Shown here one piece after another: positions 1 through 7,408 of a stretch of 64,000 nucleotides of DNA (its first letter is position 1; every line of letters begins with the position of its first letter). The DNA is taken from the NCBI GenBank assembly GCA_900544575.1, contig UQVO01000002.1, positions 1 through 64,000 on the forward strand, written 5' to 3'. The translations under genes were made by a program, and so were the position numbers. Source of the stretch: an uncultured Eubacteriales bacterium. Its GTDB lineage: Bacteria; Bacillota; Clostridia; Christensenellales; CAG-917. The notes under the pieces are model-generated. The model was not told the DNA's origin. It saw nothing but the letters and a program-made list of their open reading frames with translations, and searched no databases.

Positions 1-31
1 GTCGGCAGCGTCAGATGTGTATAAGAGACAG
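1..31 (+). other. Nextera transposase adapter (library artefact)
   Basis: The first 31 bases match the 3' part of the Illumina Nextera read-1 adapter. They include the 19-base Tn5 mosaic end at 13-31 (AGATGTGTATAAGAGACAG). This is not genomic DNA. Any start codon called inside it, such as the GTG at 17, is an artefact. Confidence 0.97.
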
Positions 32-523
32 GACTTCATCCGCAAGATACAGGCGTTCGCGCTGATGAAAGAGCAGGCGGAGAAACTGCGCGGGGTGGAA
101 ACAATCAACCGCTTTTACCGTATGCCCACCTACACTGAGAAGGACTACCGCGTGGTGCTGACGAACTTTTCCCTGCCGAAACTGGTGGAGGCGTTTGCGC
201 GCGTAATGGTCAACGCGGGTCGCCGCGAAGCGGCGGTCATCCCCAAAAAGGTTATGCAGGACCGCTTTTCCGTCGCGGACCAGATGAGGCACATTCTTGG
301 GCTTACGGAACTTTACAAATCGTTCACTTTCACGTCGCTGTTCGAGCCCGATTTCGACCGCAGCGACATTGTCACCACATTCCTTGCCGTGCTGGAACTG
401 CTCAAATACGGCAGACTGCGCGCCGAGCAGGAGGAAATCTTCGGCGAGATTATGCTTTTCGCCGTGGACGGCGCAAACGAGGTTCCGCTGAACTTCGAGG
501 AGGATGAGGATGGAAAATATTAA
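32..523 (+). CDS. scpA: Segregation and condensation protein ScpA, 3' part
   Basis: Kleisin subunit of the SMC-ScpAB condensin, which bridges the two SMC heads and helps chromosome segregation. Only the C-terminal 163 residues or so are present, because the gene runs into the adapter at its 5' side. The fragment ends in the winged-helix region that contacts the SMC head (EEIFGEIMLFA and an acidic tail), as in other ScpA proteins. scpB starts inside its last codons, so the two are translationally coupled. Identification rests on sequence resemblance plus the scpA-scpB pairing. Confidence 0.88.
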   Translation, partial: DFIRKIQAFALMKEQAEKLRGVETINRFYRMPTYTEKDYRVVLTNFSLPKLVEAFARVMVNAGRREAAVIPKKVMQDRFSVADQMRHILGLTELYKSFTFTSLFEPDFDRSDIVTTFLAVLELLKYGRLRAEQEEIFGEIMLFAVDGANEVPLNFEEDEDGKY

Positions 524-1199
524 GAACGTCGTCGAAGCGCTCGTTTTTGCTTCGGGCACCGCAATAGCAAAGAAAGACATCGTGGAGAAGATACCCGAAC
601 TTACGACGAGCAAGCTCAACTCTATTGTCGCGGATTTGCAGAAGAGATACAACGGGGAGAGCGGCATACTGCTGCTCGATTTCAACGGCAAATTGCAGTT
701 CAGCTCCAATCCGCGCTACGGCGAGGTGCTGGCGGAGATACTCACCCCTCTGCGCGAAAGACAGCTGAGCAAGACTTTGCTCGAAGTGCTGGCGACCATA
801 GCCTATCAACAGCCCGTGACGCGTGCGGAGCTGGAAGAGATGAGAGGTTCCCCCGACGGCACGACCACAAGCTGCGAATACGCCATAACCGGGCTTCTCA
901 AAGCGGGGCTCATCCAGGTGGTGGGAAGGAAAGACACCGTCGGGCGTCCTTTCCTGTACGGTACGACGGACGAGTTTCTGAAAAAGTTCCAGCTTTCCGA
1001 CATCGACGACCTGCCCGATTACACCGAAGTTATGGAGAAATTGCAGGAGATTTACGCTCCGCAGCAGGAGACGCTTTTCCACACCCGCTCCATTCTGGAA
1101 GGAGGGGAGGAGCAGGACGCGGCGCTCGCCGCGGCGGACGTCGAGGAGGAGGAAATCCCCGAATTCCTCGCGGGCGAAGAATACGAGGTGTACGAATGA
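510..1199 (+). CDS. scpB: Segregation and condensation protein ScpB
   Basis: Partner of ScpA in the bacterial condensin complex; forms a dimer of two winged-helix domains. The protein (229 residues) shows the family core LLEVLATIAYQQPVTRAE followed by RGSPDGTTTSCEYAITGLLKAGLIQVVGRKDTVGRPFLYGTT. I start at the ATG at 510 because a strong GAGGAGG ribosome site (497-503) is six bases upstream; the ATG at 504 in the same frame abuts that site. The C-terminal 40 residues are acidic. It overlaps the end of scpA. Confidence 0.95.
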   Translation: MENIKNVVEALVFASGTAIAKKDIVEKIPELTTSKLNSIVADLQKRYNGESGILLLDFNGKLQFSSNPRYGEVLAEILTPLRERQLSKTLLEVLATIAYQQPVTRAELEEMRGSPDGTTTSCEYAITGLLKAGLIQVVGRKDTVGRPFLYGTTDEFLKKFQLSDIDDLPDYTEVMEKLQEIYAPQQETLFHTRSILEGGEEQDAALAAADVEEEEIPEFLAGEEYEVYE

Positions 1200-1275
1200 C
1201 GCGCGCGTGACCGCGCCGAGGTTACGACACGCCGAACTGCGGTGAGCGGACACAGAAGATACATATTTAACGCAG

Positions 1276-1306
1276 AAAACGCCACAATAATGCTGTGGCG
1301 TTTTTG
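1276..1306 (+). terminator. Intrinsic terminator after scpB
   Basis: A perfect 11-bp stem (1276-1286 with 1294-1304), a 7-base loop and a T run. It overlaps the only upstream start codon (GTG at 1295) of the next gene, so the 3' arm of the stem is also coding sequence. Confidence 0.85.
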
Positions 1307-1807
1307 ATTTCTCTCATTGCGCTGGAAGCGCTGCTCATACTCTTTGCCGCCCCTCTTCCCGTGAGCGTGCGGCTGCACGTTTCGGACGAGCGGAGCTATG
1401 CTGCGGCAAGCGTCAGTCTGTTCGGCGCGCGGCTGGTCACGGCGAGGGCGGAAATCGCAAAAGACCGCGTCAGAATGCGGATAAACGGCAAAAACGCGGA
1501 AGAATTCCGCACAAAAAAACCGCGCGTCGACAGGGACGGAATTATGCGTGCGGCGGAAGCGGTCAGACGGGCGAAACTTGTGAAGTCGGGCAGTTTTTCG
1601 CTGTGCGTGGGTGCGGCGGACTGTGCGGACGGCGCAATGCTGTGGGGTGCGTGTGCGGCGGCGCTTTCGATGCTTTCGAAGGGAGCGAAAAGGCGAGTGC
1701 ACTGGGACAGGGAGTCGGCGAGGTTCGCGCTTGACGCGGCGGTCGGAATAAGGGTGTCGCTCTTTCAGGCGGCGGCGTTGACCTTCGCGCTGCTCCGCAA
1801 GCCTTAA
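1295..1807 (+). CDS. DUF2953-like membrane-anchored protein (YtfI-like)
   Basis: About 170 residues. A hydrophobic N-terminal segment (roughly residues 2-22) looks like a membrane anchor or signal, followed by a basic, Ala-rich soluble part. It sits directly before gerW/ytfJ, as ytfI (DUF2953) does in Bacillus and many Clostridia, so I infer the same family; the sequence alone gives only weak support. The start is unsettled. The frame is open only from 1271, the first start codon is the GTG at 1295, it has no ribosome site, and it lies in the terminator stem of scpB. TTG at 1304 is the alternative. Confidence 0.6.
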   Translation: MAFLISLIALEALLILFAAPLPVSVRLHVSDERSYAAASVSLFGARLVTARAEIAKDRVRMRINGKNAEEFRTKKPRVDRDGIMRAAEAVRRAKLVKSGSFSLCVGAADCADGAMLWGACAAALSMLSKGAKRRVHWDRESARFALDAAVGIRVSLFQAAALTFALLRKP

Positions 1808-1869
1808 ACGAACGGGAAATCGTCGTACGGATTTTACATAGAGCCGCGGAGTGCGGCAGGGAGGAAAGG

Positions 1870-2238
1870 ATGAAAGATTTGGAAGACATACTAAAACGCA
1901 CGATAGAACATCTGCGCAGCGTATCGGACTCGGACGCGGTGGTCGGGAAGGCAATCGTCACCGAGGACGGCACGGCGGTCATTCCCGTGAGTAAAGTGAG
2001 CTACGGCTTCGTCGCGGGCGGTGGGGAATACGGAGTGTCGCAGGGGAGCGCGAAGGGGAACGAGTATCCCTGTGCGGCGGCGAGCGGCGGCGGCATAACC
2101 GTAACGCCGCTCGGATTTCTCGTGTGCGGCAAGGAGAAAAAATTTCTGCCCGTTTCGGCGGCGGAAAAGGAAGACAGGCTGAAAGAACTGCTGCGTACGG
2201 CGGTCAAAGCCCTCAAAAAGGATGAAAGCGATGAATAG
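1870..2238 (+). CDS. ytfJ: Sporulation protein GerW/YtfJ family
   Basis: 122 residues. Family features are the N-terminal helix, the central segment AVVGKAIVTEDGTAVIPVSKVSYGF, a Gly-rich loop (GGGEYG) and the hydrophobic PLGFLV stretch near the end. GerW proteins are made in spores and are needed for germination responses in Bacillus; the precise function is unknown. The start ATG follows a good GGAGGAAAGG ribosome site. Its last codons overlap the start of the D,D-carboxypeptidase gene. Confidence 0.88.
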   Translation: MKDLEDILKRTIEHLRSVSDSDAVVGKAIVTEDGTAVIPVSKVSYGFVAGGGEYGVSQGSAKGNEYPCAAASGGGITVTPLGFLVCGKEKKFLPVSAAEKEDRLKELLRTAVKALKKDESDE

Positions 2239-3211
2239 ACAAAGGAGGGGCGCGGCGGAGTGTCTGTTGCGGATTGCCGCCGTTGCGGCGGCGTTCTGCA
2301 CCTTAGTGACGGCGGCCGTGTCGCTGTTTTCCCCCGCGGGGCGCGCGGAAGCGGCGGCGGGGGCGTCGTCCGCCGTCGTAATGGAAGCGAGCACGGGGAG
2401 AGTGCTGTATGCCGAGTCGCCCGACGCGCGGGCGTATCCCGCAAGCACGACGAAGATACTCACCGCGCTCGTCGCGCTGGAAAATCTGCCTCTCGGTCTG
2501 GAAGTGGAAATCCCCGCCTGCGCCGCGGGGGTGGAAGGCTCTTCGATATACCTGAAAGCGGGTGAACGCCTCACCGTGGAGGAACTGCTTTACGGACTTA
2601 TGCTGCGCAGCGGCAACGACGCCGCCGCGGCGCTCGCCGTCGCGGTCGCGGGAAGCGAAGCTCGCTTTGCCGATATGATGAACGAGCGGGCGAAGGAGTG
2701 CGGGGCGGCGAACAGCAATTTCGTCAACCCCCACGGTCTGCACGACGAAAACCATTACACCACCGCGCGCGACCTTGCGCTGATTACCGCGGAGGCGTAC
2801 AAAAACGCCGATTTCAGGCGCATTGCGTCCACGCGGAGCATAACGGTGGGCGAGGGCGAAAGCAGGCGTTATTTTGCCAACAAAAACAAACTGCTCGGCA
2901 CTTTCGACGGCGCAAACGGCGTCAAGACGGGGTTTACGACGAAGAGCGGCAGGTGTCTTGTGGGCGGCGCATACCGCGACGGAATGCAGCTTGTAAGCGT
3001 AGTGCTCAACCGTTACGATATGTGGGAGGCCACGCGTTCGATGCTGAACGCGGCGTTTGAAGCATACGAAATGAAAGACGTGTTTTCGCTGCCCGCCGCG
3101 GAGAGCGGATGCCGTGCGGTGGAAGTGAAGCTGGACGACAAGGGGAACCCTCACCCCGCGGCTTATCCCGTGAAAAAGAGCGGGGAAAACATAGGCGTGG
3201 TTCTTTCGTGA
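2231..3211 (+). CDS. D-alanyl-D-alanine carboxypeptidase, peptidase family S11
   Basis: Penicillin-binding protein that trims the terminal D-Ala of peptidoglycan stem peptides outside the membrane. It has a signal sequence over residues 10-43. The three active-site motifs are present: STTK (Ser72, Lys75), SGN, and KTG in GVKTGFTTKSG. The C-terminal PBP5-type domain is short, giving 326 residues compared with roughly 380-400 in many relatives. I prefer the ATG at 2231 over that at 2222 because only the former leaves room for the AAGG ribosome site. Next to gerW, a sporulation (DacF-like) role is plausible. Confidence 0.9.
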   Translation: MNRQRRGAAECLLRIAAVAAAFCTLVTAAVSLFSPAGRAEAAAGASSAVVMEASTGRVLYAESPDARAYPASTTKILTALVALENLPLGLEVEIPACAAGVEGSSIYLKAGERLTVEELLYGLMLRSGNDAAAALAVAVAGSEARFADMMNERAKECGAANSNFVNPHGLHDENHYTTARDLALITAEAYKNADFRRIASTRSITVGEGESRRYFANKNKLLGTFDGANGVKTGFTTKSGRCLVGGAYRDGMQLVSVVLNRYDMWEATRSMLNAAFEAYEMKDVFSLPAAESGCRAVEVKLDDKGNPHPAAYPVKKSGENIGVVLS

Positions 3212-3236
3212 CCTGCGCGCAATGCGCGCGGAACGC

Positions 3237-3265
3237 TTGCTTTTGGATAAACGTAAAGGTATAAT
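3237..3265 (+). promoter_or_regulatory. Promoter of rluB-surE-flavoprotein operon
   Basis: TTGCTT (3237-3242), 17-base spacer, TATAAT (3260-3265). The -10 box is part of a perfect 10-bp inverted repeat (3261-3270 with 3287-3296) whose right arm contains the rluB start codon. No ribosome site precedes that start. Confidence 0.7.
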
Positions 3266-3294
3266 GCTACTATCTCATCGAAGACGGTAGCATT

Positions 3295-3999
3295 ATGCGT
3301 TTGAACAAATATCTTGCCGAATGCGGCGTATGTTCGCGTCGGAAAGCGGACGAAATCATTGCCGCGGGACGCGTGAGCGTCAACGGCAGAAAGGCCGCGG
3401 AACTCGGCACGGAAGTGCGCGAAGGCACGGACGTGGTTTTTCTGGACGGGAAAAAGATTGTCCCCGTCACCCATTACGAATATCTGATGTTCAACAAGCC
3501 GAAGGGCTGCGTCACCACGCGCTCCGACGAAAAGGGCAGGAAGACCGTGTTCGATTACATAGGCACGGAACGCAGGCTCGTGCCCGTAGGACGGCTGGAT
3601 TACGACAGCGAAGGGCTTTTGCTTTTCACGGACGACGGCGACCTGACATACAGGCTGACCCATCCTTCCGCCGCAGTGCCCAAGACGTACATTGTGAAGA
3701 TAGAGGGCGAAATTGCCGAGAGCGACCTTGCAATACTGCGCAAGGGCGCGACTTACGAAGGGGTGAAGTTTTCCCGCTGCAAGGTGAAGCTGCTCGGCGA
3801 AGAGAACGGGTTGAGTCGGCTCGAAGTCGTCATCACCGAGGGCAAGAACCGCGAAATACGCAAGATGTTCGCGGCGGTGGAGAAGAACGTGGTGTTCCTG
3901 AAACGCACCGCGATAGGCGACCTGCGCCTCGGCGGACTCGGCAGAGGTTGCAGCAGAGAACTCAACGAATACGAGATAGCTTATCTCAAATCCCTGTGA
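3295..3999 (+). CDS. rluB: Pseudouridine synthase, RluB/RsuA family
   Basis: Isomerises a uridine in ribosomal RNA to pseudouridine. An N-terminal S4 RNA-binding domain (about residues 1-60) is followed by the catalytic domain with GRLDYDSEGLLLFTDDG, where Asp102 is the catalytic aspartate, and the late motif EGKNREIRKMFAAV. The length (234 residues) is normal for bacterial RluB. It has its own promoter and is followed one base later by surE. No Shine-Dalgarno sequence is visible, so initiation may be unusual. Confidence 0.93.
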   Translation: MRLNKYLAECGVCSRRKADEIIAAGRVSVNGRKAAELGTEVREGTDVVFLDGKKIVPVTHYEYLMFNKPKGCVTTRSDEKGRKTVFDYIGTERRLVPVGRLDYDSEGLLLFTDDGDLTYRLTHPSAAVPKTYIVKIEGEIAESDLAILRKGATYEGVKFSRCKVKLLGEENGLSRLEVVITEGKNREIRKMFAAVEKNVVFLKRTAIGDLRLGGLGRGCSRELNEYEIAYLKSL

Positions 4000-4000
4000 T

Positions 4001-4771
4001 ATGAAGATACTCATCGCAAACGACGACGGATATTTTGCCGAAGGGCTGGTCACGCTCGCGCTCGCGCTTGCGGACGAACACGACGTGCGCGTCAGCGCGC
4101 CCGCCACGGAAAAATCGGGCGCGGGTCACGCCCTGACTTTCAACCGTACCCTCAAATGGACGGAGATTTCTCCCGACGAAATGCTGCTTTCCGCGGGCGG
4201 CAGACGCATTCCTTTCCACGCCGTCCACGGTTCTCCCGCCGACGCGGTGAAATTCGCGCTCGAATACATATACAAGGACGAAAAATTCGACCTCGTGCTG
4301 TCGGGCATAAACAGCGTGCTCAACGTAGGGTCGGACATCATATATTCCGGCACTTTCGGCGCGGCGGAAGAGGGGAGCGTGCTCGGCGTGCCCTCCGTCG
4401 CCGTGTCCACGGTCGCGTCGGACGGAGGATACGCCCTTGCCGCGGAGTTCGTGAGAAACAACCTCGCAAAACTCCGCGCCGCCGCCGCGCCTTACGTCAC
4501 GGTCAACGTCAACGTGCCCTCGGGCAGGCGCGAAGCGATAAAGGGCGTCGCCGTCGTGCCGCTTGGGATAAGAAGATACAACGATTGGTACGAATTCGAC
4601 GGCGGGAGCGGATACGAACTGTTCGGCTCGCCGATAGACTATTCGGGCGACAGGGAAGAAACGGACTGCAAGCTGTCCGATATGGGCTATATCACCGTCA
4701 CTCCCGTGCGCGTGCTGTGCACGGACGAAGCGGAGCTTGCGCGCTGCCGCACCGCGGAGTGGAAATTTTGA
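4001..4771 (+). CDS. surE: 5'-nucleotidase SurE
   Basis: Metal-dependent phosphatase acting on nucleoside 5'- and 3'-monophosphates. The metal site begins with the N-terminal NDDG (residues 8-11); later family motifs are HAVHGSPADAVKFAL and SGINSVLNVGSDIIYSGTFGAAEEG. Length (256 residues) is standard. It starts one base after rluB and its stop overlaps the TTG start of the next gene, so all three are probably one transcript. Confidence 0.95.
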   Translation: MKILIANDDGYFAEGLVTLALALADEHDVRVSAPATEKSGAGHALTFNRTLKWTEISPDEMLLSAGGRRIPFHAVHGSPADAVKFALEYIYKDEKFDLVLSGINSVLNVGSDIIYSGTFGAAEEGSVLGVPSVAVSTVASDGGYALAAEFVRNNLAKLRAAAAPYVTVNVNVPSGRREAIKGVAVVPLGIRRYNDWYEFDGGSGYELFGSPIDYSGDREETDCKLSDMGYITVTPVRVLCTDEAELARCRTAEWKF

Positions 4772-5997
4772 GCACGGTAATCGTAGGGGGCGGAGCGTCG
4801 GGCGCTATGTGCGCCGTGCTTGCCGCAAGGCGCGGCGAGAGCGTCACGCTCCTCGAAAAAAACGAAAAGACGGGGAAGAAACTCTTCATCACGGGCAAAG
4901 GCAGGTGCAATCTCACCGCCGACCGACCGCCCGCCGAATTTCTCGCGGGGGTGGTGCGCGGCGAAAAGTTTCTGCGCTCCGCCGTGTGGTCTTTCACTCC
5001 CGAAGACACCAAAGCCTTTTTCGAGGAAGAGGGCGTGCCCTTGGTGACGGAGAGGGGGAACCGCGTTTTCCCCGCGTCGGGCAAATCCTCCGACATCACC
5101 CGTGCGCTCGACCGCGCTCTCAAAGAGAGCGGCGTACGCGTCGAGCTGCATTCCGAAGCGGTAAAGACCGAAAGGCGGGCAGACTGTTTCGTCGTCACGC
5201 TTTCGGACGGAAGGGAACTTTGCTCCGACAATCTCGTCATCGCGACGGGCGGAAAGAGCTATCCTTCCACGGGGTCGACGGGGGACGGCTACCGTTTTGC
5301 GGAGAGTTTCGGACACTCGGTCGTAAAGCCCGTGCCGTCGCTTGCGCAGCTGCTCGTCAAGGACTCCGTCGCGGAACTCAACGGCATCTCCCTGAAAAAC
5401 GTGACGTTGTCCGCGGAACTGCCGGGCGGAAAAACCTTTTCGGAGTTCGGCGAAATGCTGTTCACGAAGAGGGGACTCAGCGGTCCGATTGCGCTCTCGC
5501 TGTCCGCACGGCTCAACCGCACCGCGGGAGCGGTGCTTCGTCTCGACCTGAAACCGGCGCTGTCGCGCGAAAAGCTGGACGCGCGCGTGCTCCGCGATTT
5601 TGCAGAGAGGCAGAATTCCGACCTCAAAAACGTGACGCGCGCCCTTCTTCCCGAAAGGCTGAACGCTTACGTTCTGTCGCGGGCGGGGCTGGACGCGACC
5701 GAAAAGGTGAATTCCGTCACGCGTGAACAGAGGGAGCGGCTTGTCGGCACGCTGAAAGACCTGACTTTCCGTTTTTCCTCCGTCGCGCCTTTCGAGGAAG
5801 CGGTGGTCACGTCGGGCGGAGTGGAGCTGAAAGAACTGACGCCGAAGTGCGAAAGCAGGCTTGTGAAAGGGCTTTATTTCATAGGGGAAGTGATAGACGC
5901 CGACGCGTATACGGGCGGATACAACTTGCAGATAGCCTTCTCCACGGCGGTGGCCGCCGCGGCGGACATAACGTCAAAGCGGAGCGGCTCCGTTTGA
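4768..5997 (+). CDS. FAD-dependent oxidoreductase, HI0933/YhiN (BaiN-like) family
   Basis: Flavoprotein of 409 residues. The N-terminal FAD-binding motif GGGASGAMCA is followed by TGKGRCNLT, ATGGKSYPSTGSTGDGY, FTKRGLSGPIALSLS and the C-terminal FIGEVIDADAYTGGYNLQ. All are typical of the HI0933 family, whose substrates are mostly unknown (BaiN acts on bile acids). I start at TTG 4768, which overlaps the surE stop by four bases and has a GGAG site upstream. The open frame extends much further upstream, but that part is the shadow of surE. Confidence 0.9.
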   Translation: MSTVIVGGGASGAMCAVLAARRGESVTLLEKNEKTGKKLFITGKGRCNLTADRPPAEFLAGVVRGEKFLRSAVWSFTPEDTKAFFEEEGVPLVTERGNRVFPASGKSSDITRALDRALKESGVRVELHSEAVKTERRADCFVVTLSDGRELCSDNLVIATGGKSYPSTGSTGDGYRFAESFGHSVVKPVPSLAQLLVKDSVAELNGISLKNVTLSAELPGGKTFSEFGEMLFTKRGLSGPIALSLSARLNRTAGAVLRLDLKPALSREKLDARVLRDFAERQNSDLKNVTRALLPERLNAYVLSRAGLDATEKVNSVTREQRERLVGTLKDLTFRFSSVAPFEEAVVTSGGVELKELTPKCESRLVKGLYFIGEVIDADAYTGGYNLQIAFSTAVAAAADITSKRSGSV

Positions 5998-6022
5998 CAT
6001 AAAAAGGAGCGGAAGCTATAAT
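5994..6022 (+). promoter_or_regulatory. Consensus promoter of cmk-plsC-ispH/rpsA
   Basis: Perfect sigma-A boxes TTGACA (5994-5999) and TATAAT (6017-6022) with a 17-base spacer. The -35 box overlaps the stop codon of the upstream flavoprotein gene. Confidence 0.88.
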
Positions 6023-6038
6023 TGCGCAAGGAGCACTT

Positions 6039-6704
6039 ATGATAAACATTGCAATAGACGGTCCCGCGGGAGCGGGAAAGAGCACGATAGCGAAGGCCGT
6101 CGCGGGGAAGCTCGGCATAATTTATCTCGACACGGGCGCGATGTACAGAAGCGTCGCCTATCTCGTGCTGAAACGCGGAGCGGACGTGAAAGACGAAGCC
6201 GCCGTGGCGGAAGTGCTGTCCGACCTCGATATGGACATACGCTACGAGGGCGGAGCGCAGCAGATATACGTCAACGGCGAAAACGTCACGCCGTACCTCC
6301 GCGCGCCGCATATGTCGAAAGCGGCGTCCGACGTTTCCGCGCTGCCCGTCGTGCGATACAAGATGGTGGAATTGCAGCGGGAGTTTGCGCGCACTCACGA
6401 CGTCGTGCTGGACGGCAGGGACATAGGCACTTTCGTGCTGCCCGACGCCAACTGCAAGTTCTTTATGACCGCAGCCCCCGAGGAGCGCGCGAAGAGGCGG
6501 CATAAGGAACTCGCCGAAAAAGGCGAAGTGTGTTCATACGACGAAGTGCTCGCGGATATAGTAAAACGCGATTATAACGATTCACACCGTGCCGTCGCGC
6601 CTCTGAAACAGGCTGACGACGCGTATTATCTTGATACGACGGACCTTACGATAGAGGAAGTCATAGACGAGGTCGTAAGAGTCGTCGGGGAGAAGAAAAA
6701 ATGA
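6039..6704 (+). CDS. cmk: Cytidylate kinase
   Basis: Phosphorylates CMP and dCMP to diphosphates. The P-loop GPAGAGKST is at residues 8-16, followed by the substrate-binding YLDTGAMYR and the DGRDIGTFVLPDA segment; the lid contains RAKRRHKEL. Length (221 residues) is usual for the short form. AAGGAG precedes the ATG. It overlaps plsC by four bases. The order cmk-plsC-ispH/rpsA is common in Clostridia. Confidence 0.96.
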   Translation: MINIAIDGPAGAGKSTIAKAVAGKLGIIYLDTGAMYRSVAYLVLKRGADVKDEAAVAEVLSDLDMDIRYEGGAQQIYVNGENVTPYLRAPHMSKAASDVSALPVVRYKMVELQREFARTHDVVLDGRDIGTFVLPDANCKFFMTAAPEERAKRRHKELAEKGEVCSYDEVLADIVKRDYNDSHRAVAPLKQADDAYYLDTTDLTIEEVIDEVVRVVGEKKK

Positions 6705-7408
6705 GCGAAGAAGTAAAGACCGCCGCCAAAAAGGACGCGGCGCCCAAAAAGAAGAAAGAGGAAAGTTTCCGTTTTTACCGCGTGGTGAGGGCATTCCTCG
6801 TCCCGCTGATAAAGATGCTCTGGCCCACGGAAGTGGTGAACAGGGAGCGTTTCGACGAGATGCAGGGGGGCATTGTCATATGCAACCATTACGCCGTTCC
6901 CGACACGCTCATCCCCGTGGCTTCCCTCTATAAGAGGGAACTCCACGTCCTGGCGAAAGCGGAGGCTTTCGAGTGCGCGAAAATCGCGAACTGGTTCCTG
7001 CGCAAGGCGGGCGCAATCCCCGTGCACCGCGGCGAGGCGGACATCAACGCCGTGAAAGAGGTGCTCGGCGTACTGCGCGCGGACAAAAAGCTGGTGATGT
7101 ATCCCGAAGGCACGCGCAACCGCGAGGGCACGAAAGAGATGCTGGAATTCAAGCAGGGCGCGGCGAGGTTTGCCATAAAAGCGCGCAAACCCGTTCTGCC
7201 TATGGTCTATTACCGTATGCACAAAGTTTTCCGCAAGAACTGGCTTTATATCGGCGAGCCGATATATCTCGACGAGTTTTACGGCTCCCGCGAAGCGGAC
7301 GCATACGAAAAGGCGACGCAGAAGGTTTATGACGGAATGGTCGCGGCGAGGAAGGCGTGCGACGAATATGTCGAGGCGCGGCTGAAAAAGAAAGGTAAGG
7401 ACAGATGA
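6701..7408 (+). CDS. plsC: 1-acyl-sn-glycerol-3-phosphate acyltransferase
   Basis: Membrane-associated enzyme of phospholipid synthesis that adds the second acyl chain to lysophosphatidate. The catalytic motif I is NHYAVPD (an NHX4D form), with the later YPEGTRN and a hydrophobic segment around AFLVPLIKMLW. A Lys-rich N-terminal extension of about 20 residues (KKDAAPKKKKEE) precedes the core. Four-base overlaps with cmk and ispH/rpsA indicate a single operon. Confidence 0.92.
   Translation: MSEEVKTAAKKDAAPKKKKEESFRFYRVVRAFLVPLIKMLWPTEVVNRERFDEMQGGIVICNHYAVPDTLIPVASLYKRELHVLAKAEAFECAKIANWFLRKAGAIPVHRGEADINAVKEVLGVLRADKKLVMYPEGTRNREGTKEMLEFKQGAARFAIKARKPVLPMVYYRMHKVFRKNWLYIGEPIYLDEFYGSREADAYEKATQKVYDGMVAARKACDEYVEARLKKKGKDR

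Noticed and set aside
4156..4767. Extended N-terminus of the HI0933-type flavoprotein
   Set aside because: The upstream open frame is antisense-like noise over surE (Arg-rich translation); the FAD motif begins right after TTG 4768.
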